64,000 nucleotides of DNA, from contig NZ_JAJJZG010000007.1 of NCBI RefSeq assembly GCF_021028995.1, forward strand, positions 62,001 to 126,000, written 5' to 3'. Shown piece after piece: positions 59,563 through 64,000 of this stretch (positions are counted from its first letter, which is position 1; each line of letters begins with the position of its first letter). Under the pieces are notes generated by a model. It was not told the origin of the DNA. It did not search any database and was given only the letters and a program-made list of their open reading frames with translations. The stretch is from Halobacterium sp. KA-4 (GTDB lineage: Archaea > Halobacteriota > Halobacteria > Halobacteriales > Halobacteriaceae). The translations under genes were made by a program, and so were the position numbers.

Positions 59563-60063
59563 TCACGCGCCCAACTCACCCGCGGACCGCCGCGCGGCGT
59601 ACTCGATGCCGACCGTGAGCGCGGTCGCGGCCGACAGTATCGGCCCGAAGAAGAGTGCCCACACCCACAGGATGTCGGTCTCGCCGCCGATGCGGAGGAA
59701 CAGGTACCACGTCGCGGCGACGGCGGCGAACACCGCGACCGGGCCGGCGACGAGCCGCCAGCGGGCGAACGCGTACGCGGCGAATCCGGCCTGCGCGACG
59801 GCGACGACGAACGCGAGGGCGAGCCAGGCCGCAAGCAGGTGTAGGCCGCCGTAGTCGGGGAACGGGTACGCGGCCCAGTACCGGACAGCCCACCACAGCA
59901 CCAGCGACGCGACAGCCACGGGGACGCCGACCAGCGCGGCAGCGTGTCGGGGCGACCGGTCGGCCACGTGCACGGTCGCGAGCGCGGCGACGAGCGCTGC
60001 GTTGCCCGCGACGGCGACCGTCGCGGCGGTGCTGCCGAGGACTGGCCAGGGCTGTCCGGGCAT
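59563..60063 (-). CDS. Hypothetical membrane protein with five helices
   Basis: A 166-aa protein with about five helices (VAVAGNAALVAALATVHV, AALVGVPVAVASLVLWWAV, LLAAWLALAFVVAVAQAGFAAYA, VAGPVAVFAAVAATWYLFL, LWVWALFFGPILSAATALTVG). Few charged loops. It converges on the methylthiotransferase gene with a 3-nt gap between stops. No family is recognised. Confidence 0.65.
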   Translation of the reverse strand: MPGQPWPVLGSTAATVAVAGNAALVAALATVHVADRSPRHAAALVGVPVAVASLVLWWAVRYWAAYPFPDYGGLHLLAAWLALAFVVAVAQAGFAAYAFARWRLVAGPVAVFAAVAATWYLFLRIGGETDILWVWALFFGPILSAATALTVGIEYAARRSAGELGA

Positions 60064-60131
60064 ACACGTCGACTCGCAGCGACGCCACTTGACGGTGCGG
60101 GGCACTCTCGAACGTGCTGCGAGCGCGCCGA

Positions 60132-60278
60132 CTACCGCTTCGTCTGGACGTTCGTGCTCCCGCACTCGGGGCACTTCGTCATCGACCCGAGCGTGGGATG
60201 GGTCCCGGACTCCCAGTTTCCGTTCGGCGGGTCTGTACGGCCGCATTCGAGACACTGGAGCTGTCGGGTCTCGCTCAT
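60132..60278 (-). CDS. Small zinc-ribbon protein
   Basis: A 48-aa protein with two CxxC knuckles, LQCLECGRT and TKCPECGST, separated by about 26 residues, giving one complete zinc ribbon. It starts at ATG 60278 (MSETRQLQC). Proteins of this size are frequent in haloarchaea and some regulate genes or bind RNA; nothing more specific can be said. It lies 68 nt upstream of a membrane protein gene on the same strand. Confidence 0.75.
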   Translation of the reverse strand: MSETRQLQCLECGRTDPPNGNWESGTHPTLGSMTKCPECGSTNVQTKR

Positions 60279-60379
60279 GGGAGAGGCTTCGGTAGACCCC
60301 CTCATAGAACTTCCCGCCGAACGGTCCTGACAGCCACAGTACCTTTGTGGCTGTGAACGTGTGTCACAACTGACCAGCG

Positions 60380-60652
60380 ATGGTAGCACTCGTCGAACAA
60401 CTCTACGACGTGCGACCGGGCGACGACGTCGTCGTCGAGACGGACGACGGTACGCGCGTCGCGGGACGGCCGTCGCGTATCGAGCGCGACGAGGCTGGCG
60501 TCCGCATCGAACTCTGTCCCGGGCCGCGGAACGCCCCACAGTACCGGGTGCGCGCTGTCAGAACACCGGGCGGCTGGGAATCGCCGCGCGTCGAACGCCG
60601 ACCGATGGGCGGCGAGTGGACGGACTGCGGCGAACTCGCGGCGCTGGCGTAG
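60380..60652 (+). CDS. Hypothetical small beta-rich protein
   Basis: A 90-aa protein. YDVRPGDDVVVETDDGTRVAGRPSRIERDEAGVRIEL looks like an SH3/KOW-like beta barrel, followed by a basic segment (YRVRAVRTPGGWESPRVERRP). No family is recognised. Its stop abuts that of the convergent CDF transporter gene. Confidence 0.65.
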   Translation: MVALVEQLYDVRPGDDVVVETDDGTRVAGRPSRIERDEAGVRIELCPGPRNAPQYRVRAVRTPGGWESPRVERRPMGGEWTDCGELAALA

Positions 60653-61546
60653 TCACTCGGTGTCGGCGGCCTTCCACTCGCCGAGTTCCTTCGGGTCGAC
60701 GTGGACGAACACGTCGTCGACCTCCGGAATCTCGCGCACCGACTCGATGATTTCGGTCTCGATGTCGTGGGCCTCGTAGAGGCTCATCTCGCCCTCGACC
60801 TCGACGTGGAGGCTGACGTCGACCTCCGGGCCGACGTAGTGGGCGACGACGTCGTGGGCACCCTCCACTTTGGGGTGGGCGAGCGCGCGGTCGAGAATCT
60901 CCTCGCGGAGGTTCTCGGGAGGCGCGGCGCCGACGAGGTAGTTGACGTTGTCGCGGACGATTTCGTAGCCCGTGTAGAGGATGCCGAGCGCGACCACGAG
61001 CGCCGCCACGGGGTCCAGAATCGGGTAGCCAGCGGCGGAGCCGAGGACGCCCGCCAGCGCCGCGCCCGCGGTGAGGATGTCGTTGCGGTTGTCGAGGGCG
61101 GTCGCGCGAATCGCCGGCGAGTGGTAGCGCTCGGCGACGTCCAGACAGTAGTAGTAGAGCGCGTACTTCGCGACCGCAGTGCCTGTGAGCACGACGACGC
61201 CCGCGAGCCCGGCGCTACGGCCGTACGTCCCCGCCAACAGGGAGGTCGACGCCGACCAGATGACGGCGGCACCGGCCGCGAGCACGCCGACGGCGACGAA
61301 CAGCGAGACGAACGGCTCGATGCGCTCGTGGCCGTGCGGATGCTCGAAGTCCGGCGGCTGCGTCGTGAGGTAAAGCCCGCCGAGCACGACCAGCGAGTAC
61401 GCGACGTCCGCGAGGCTGTTGACTGCCTCGGAGCCGACCGCGATGCTGCCGGTCGTCCACCAGACGACGGCTTTCGCGGCGACGAGGGCGAGGTTCGCAG
61501 CGAAGACGACGCCGCCGACCCGCCGGACCGCGCGTCTCCGGTCCAT
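60653..61546 (-). CDS. Cation diffusion facilitator (CDF) family transporter
   Basis: A 297-aa divalent-metal/proton antiporter. Five to six helices include the metal-site helices NSLADVAYSLVVLGGLYL (with SEAVNSLAD) and NRNDILTAGAALAGVLG (DNRND), the cytoplasmic HPHGHERIEP loop, and a C-terminal metal-binding domain (VEGAHDVVAHYVGPEVDVSLHVEVEGEMSLYEAHDIETEI). In the first metal site the usual HxxxD reads NSLAD, and in the second NRNDI, a pattern of the Mn/Fe-type rather than Zn-type CDFs. ATG 61546 is taken; GTG 61552 is possible. Confidence 0.88.
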   Translation of the reverse strand: MDRRRAVRRVGGVVFAANLALVAAKAVVWWTTGSIAVGSEAVNSLADVAYSLVVLGGLYLTTQPPDFEHPHGHERIEPFVSLFVAVGVLAAGAAVIWSASTSLLAGTYGRSAGLAGVVVLTGTAVAKYALYYYCLDVAERYHSPAIRATALDNRNDILTAGAALAGVLGSAAGYPILDPVAALVVALGILYTGYEIVRDNVNYLVGAAPPENLREEILDRALAHPKVEGAHDVVAHYVGPEVDVSLHVEVEGEMSLYEAHDIETEIIESVREIPEVDDVFVHVDPKELGEWKAADTE

Positions 61547-61586
61547 CGACACGACCTACCCCGCCCGGGTGGTTCGGTGTTTCGAT

Positions 61587-62129
61587 TCAGTCGAAATCGA
61601 GGCGCGGCGCCCCAGAGTCCGTCTCGACGGCGGCAGGATGGTCGGCGAAGGCCTCGTGGAGGCGGTCGTAGGACTCGTCGAGGGCTTCGACGATGACCTT
61701 CGTGTCACTGATGACAGGCATAAAGTTCGTGTCGCCGCTCCAGCGCGGCACAACGTGCGTGTGAAGGTGGTCGTCGATGCTGCCGCCGGCCGCGCCGCCA
61801 CCGAGGTTGAGACCGGCGTTGAAGCCGTCCGGCCCGAACGCGTCGTCGAGGGCGTCGAACGTCGCCTGCTTGAGACGCGCGTGGCTGAGCAGCGTCTCGT
61901 CGTCGAGGTCGGTGTAGTCGCCGGTGTGCGTGTGCGGGACGACCATGCAGTGCCCGGGGCTGTACGGGTAGTTGTTCAGCATCACGAACGCGTGCTCGGC
62001 GCGCGCGACGACGAGGTGCTCGCGGTCGTCGCCGCGCTCAGGGTACTCGCAGAACACGCAGTCGACGTCCTCGTTCTTCTCCTCGCGTTCCACCCACTCG
62101 ATGCGCCACGGCGCGAACACCTGGTCCAT
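61587..62129 (-). CDS. HIT-family nucleotide hydrolase/transferase
   Basis: A 180-aa histidine-triad protein. The triad is DDHLHTHVVPRWSGD (His-x-His-x-His), preceded by CVFCEYPERGDDREHLVVARAEHAFVMLNNYPYSPGHCMVVPHTHTGD. The Cys-x-x-Cys near residue 24 and the downstream His suggest a structural zinc. It resembles Ap4A phosphorylase/Hint-like hydrolases of about 170-180 aa; the nucleotide is unknown. Confidence 0.9.
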   Translation of the reverse strand: MDQVFAPWRIEWVEREEKNEDVDCVFCEYPERGDDREHLVVARAEHAFVMLNNYPYSPGHCMVVPHTHTGDYTDLDDETLLSHARLKQATFDALDDAFGPDGFNAGLNLGGGAAGGSIDDHLHTHVVPRWSGDTNFMPVISDTKVIVEALDESYDRLHEAFADHPAAVETDSGAPRLDFD

Positions 62130-62229
62130 AGGCGGGAGTTGGGAGCCCGCGTCAGGTGCTTTTCGGTGCCAAGTGTGCTAGTTGTTCACATTCACCGTTT
62201 TAGTCGGTTATTTACTGGTAGCGACGAAA

Positions 62230-62451
62230 ATGACAACTGGAGTGGTACCGATGGCCAGCAAGACACCCCAGGCCGACGCGATGACGGAGCCGTGTCAGAA
62301 CTGCGGGTACGAGACCCCGCACACGGTCACCGTCGAACTCCGGACGGAGAGTGCCGACGACCAGAACGCGGCGTTCTCCCGGGAGCCCTATCGGGTAGCG
62401 ACCTGCCGCGAGTGCGGCGACGTGCGGGCCAAGCGGATGAACGACGCCTAG
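62230..62451 (+). CDS. Small zinc-beta-ribbon protein (DUF7835-like)
   Basis: A 73-aa protein with EPCQNCGYETPHTVTVEL and ATCRECGDVRAKRM, a two-knuckle zinc ribbon with a long beta hairpin between. The ATG at 62230 is used; ATG 62251 (MASKTPQADAM) may be the real start. I recall the family as a haloarchaeal DUF. Its stop overlaps the stop region of the convergent methionine aminopeptidase gene by 4 nt. Confidence 0.7.
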   Translation: MTTGVVPMASKTPQADAMTEPCQNCGYETPHTVTVELRTESADDQNAAFSREPYRVATCRECGDVRAKRMNDA

Positions 62452-63338
62452 TTCGTCGTGATTTCGCAGCCGTCCTCGGTGACGATGAGCGTGTGCTCGT
62501 CTTGGCTGACGAGCGCGCCCTCGCTCTCCTTCAGTACCGGGTACGACCGAACGATGTCCGCCATCTCGAGCCGCCGCAGACTCATCTCCGCGCGCGGCGC
62601 GTCGACCCAGCGCGCGGCGAACGGGAGCCCGTCGAACTGTTCGAGGTCGTCCAAGAGTTGGCGCGCGCGGCGGTCCCGGACGCTGCCCTCGCCGACGACC
62701 TCGTAGATTTCGGTGGCCGAGCCCTCCGAGACCTTCCCCGTCCCGTCGGTGGCGAACGGCTCGATGGCGAGCACGTCCCCGACCTGCAGTTCGGTGCCGG
62801 ACTCGACCGAGCGGTTTGGGACGCTCGGCCCCGTGTGCGCGTCGTAGACGTCGACGCCGTGACCCGTCAGATTGACCACGGGGTTGTAGCCGTACGCCTC
62901 GATGACGTCCTGAATTTCGGCGCCGATTTCGCCCGTGTGGACGCCCGGTGCCACAGCGTCGACGGCAGCATTGAGGGCTTCCTCGGCGGCTTCCACGAGT
63001 TCGGGGTTGCCGGAGAGGTCGACGGTCGTCGCGGCGTCCGCGATGTGGCCGTCGACGTGCACGCCCACGTCCAGGCACACCATCTCCTCGCCGAACTCCG
63101 TGTCGTCGTCGGCGCCCGGCGCGGCGTGGCTGGCCTCCTCGTCGACGCTGATGTTCACGGGGAACGCCGGCTCGCCGCCGAGTTCGCGGATGCGCTCCTC
63201 GGCGAACTCCGCGACCTCCAGTTGCGTGACGCCGACCTCGACGCGGTCGGCTGCCTCCTCCATCACGTCCGTCAGAATGTCGCCGGCTTCCACGTACTTC
63301 TCGTACGCCTCGGAGCCGACTTCGACGCTGTCTGCCAT
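62448..63338 (-). CDS. map: Methionine aminopeptidase, type II
   Basis: A 296-aa pita-bread metallopeptidase that removes the initiator methionine. The metal ligands are in order: Asp in VCLDVGVHVDGHIADAATTVD (two Asp), His in VVNLTGHGVDVYDAHTG, Glu in DVLAIEPFATDG, and the last Glu near the C-terminus (SQDEHTLIVTEDGCEI). The substrate-binding His is in ISVDEEASHAAPG. The archaeal type II insertion (about residues 190-250) is present. The start at 63338 gives MADSVEVGSEAYEKY. Confidence 0.95.
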   Translation of the reverse strand: MADSVEVGSEAYEKYVEAGDILTDVMEEAADRVEVGVTQLEVAEFAEERIRELGGEPAFPVNISVDEEASHAAPGADDDTEFGEEMVCLDVGVHVDGHIADAATTVDLSGNPELVEAAEEALNAAVDAVAPGVHTGEIGAEIQDVIEAYGYNPVVNLTGHGVDVYDAHTGPSVPNRSVESGTELQVGDVLAIEPFATDGTGKVSEGSATEIYEVVGEGSVRDRRARQLLDDLEQFDGLPFAARWVDAPRAEMSLRRLEMADIVRSYPVLKESEGALVSQDEHTLIVTEDGCEITTN

Positions 63339-63397
63339 GCCGTAGTCTTGGCCCGAACGCGGGAAAGAGGTTGCGGGATTGCGTGCTCGACGCTGGA

Positions 63398-64000
63398 TTA
63401 CTCCTCGAGGAACCACTCGACGTCGCCCCAGAACGCGTCGTCGGCGGCGCGCTCGGGCACGCTCGCGAACCAGTCGTCGGCCCACTCGTCGCGCTCGCTG
63501 CTCCGCTTCGCTTCGAGGTGGTCCATCGGCGTCGGCTCGTTCAGCGGCCGCGCGCGGAACACCACGTCGTAGCCCGTGGTCTGTCGCGTCGCCGACCCCG
63601 CGAGCCGGTAACTCGTCCGCTGGACACGCTCCACGCGATCGAGGTTGACCGCCAGCCCGGTCTTCTGGGCGACCCAGCGCCGCGCCACTGCCGCCCAGTC
63701 GTCGCCCGCCTTCACCGGACTCGCAGGTAGTCGCCACCCCTCCGGGCCGTTCACGAGTAATACGTCGCCGTCGTCGTTCAGCACCGCGACCGCAGCCGTC
63801 CCCGCCCACGTCTCGTGGCCGTTGAACGCGCCGCGGTCGTCGACCACCTCGGTCTCCTCGCGGAACAACACGTCCGTGCGCTCGCGGCACTGCTCGGGGT
63901 CCAGCAGACACGTTTTCGAGAAGCCGTCGTACGTGGGGCGGAGGGGGATGGTGAAGTGCTGGCGGCGCGCCAGCGTGGCAATCGCGTACGACGCGAGAGG
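63398..64000 (-). CDS. Nudix-like hydrolase with degenerate Nudix box (partial, 5' end outside window)
   Basis: The frame is open from the window edge (first visible residues PLASYAIATLARRQHFTIPL) to the stop at 63398, 200 codons. From GHETWAGTAAVAVLNDDGDVLLVNGPEGWRLPASPVKAG onward it has the Nudix fold pattern, but the box that should read GxxxxxExxxxxxxREUxEExGU is AGDDWAAVARRWVAQKTGLAV, lacking both catalytic glutamates. It may bind nucleotides without hydrolysing them. The N-terminal extension (YDGFSKTCLLDPEQCRERTDVLF) has two cysteines. A TTG at 63871 is not needed as a start because the frame continues upstream. Confidence 0.75.
   Translation of the reverse strand, partial: PLASYAIATLARRQHFTIPLRPTYDGFSKTCLLDPEQCRERTDVLFREETEVVDDRGAFNGHETWAGTAAVAVLNDDGDVLLVNGPEGWRLPASPVKAGDDWAAVARRWVAQKTGLAVNLDRVERVQRTSYRLAGSATRQTTGYDVVFRARPLNEPTPMDHLEAKRSSERDEWADDWFASVPERAADDAFWGDVEWFLEE

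Overview
The window is a piece of a haloarchaeal (class Halobacteria) chromosome. The sequence is very GC-rich, the encoded proteins are strongly acidic, many genes are leaderless with a TATA box 25-31 nt before the start codon, neighbouring genes often overlap through ATGA or TGATG, and archaeal markers are present (GatD, archaeal-type two-gene GMP synthase, SAMP1, JAMM desampylase, aVms1, DUF63, methionine aminopeptidase). From memory, the order carB / carA / Lrp-type regulator / idi / guaAb / pyrG recalls Halobacterium-type genomes; no alignment was run.

Layout. 1-7.6 kb: tungstate-uptake binding protein, homoserine kinase, two FAD oxidoreductases, small haloarchaeal proteins, and the scar of a deleted ABC exporter. 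7.6-12.3 kb: an AT-richer ~4.67-kb integrated element with a rolling-circle-type Rep, a cassette of three tiny overlapping genes, a zinc-ribbon membrane protein and a tyrosine integrase. 12.3-29.9 kb: conserved core metabolism (carB, carA with an Lrp-type regulator, idi, JAMM protease, oxidoreductases, MoaB, formyl-THF cyclo-ligase, guaAb, pyrG). 29.9-35.7 kb: PspA near two paralogous four-helix membrane proteins, UspA, a frameshifted CLC channel, thrS. 35.7-42 kb: a DgcA/DgcN-like pair, aVms1 and decayed insertion-sequence material, including a ~257-bp insertion that breaks a monooxygenase gene. 42-53 kb: ArsR-type regulator, GatD, and a block of TrkA/RCK potassium-channel proteins interleaved with SAMP1 and a phosphodiesterase. 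53-64 kb: a nucleoside/pentose salvage cluster (uridine phosphorylase, PfkB kinase, ribose-1,5-bisphosphate isomerase, DeoC), tRNA methylthiotransferase, CDF transporter, HIT protein, methionine aminopeptidase and a Nudix-like protein running off the edge.

Main discovery. The integrated element does not sit in a tRNA gene. It recombined into the last codons of a conserved protein-coding gene (7088-7633). A 15-bp direct repeat (7606-7620 and 12277-12291) bounds the element. The element supplies its own last codons, which encode the same C-terminus (DTPA, stop) with different synonymous codons, and the displaced original 3' end is still readable at 12278-12304. The right junction has the geometry of a tyrosine-recombinase core site (12-bp inverted arms, 7-bp spacer).

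Other points of note: a sequence motif shared between the carA/lrp intergenic region and the carB promoter; a type I IPP isomerase lacking the canonical catalytic cysteine; an N-glycosylation-sequon-rich secreted protein; IS1341/IS605-type relics with hairpins resembling omega-RNA ends; and SAMP1 together with a candidate desampylase in one window.
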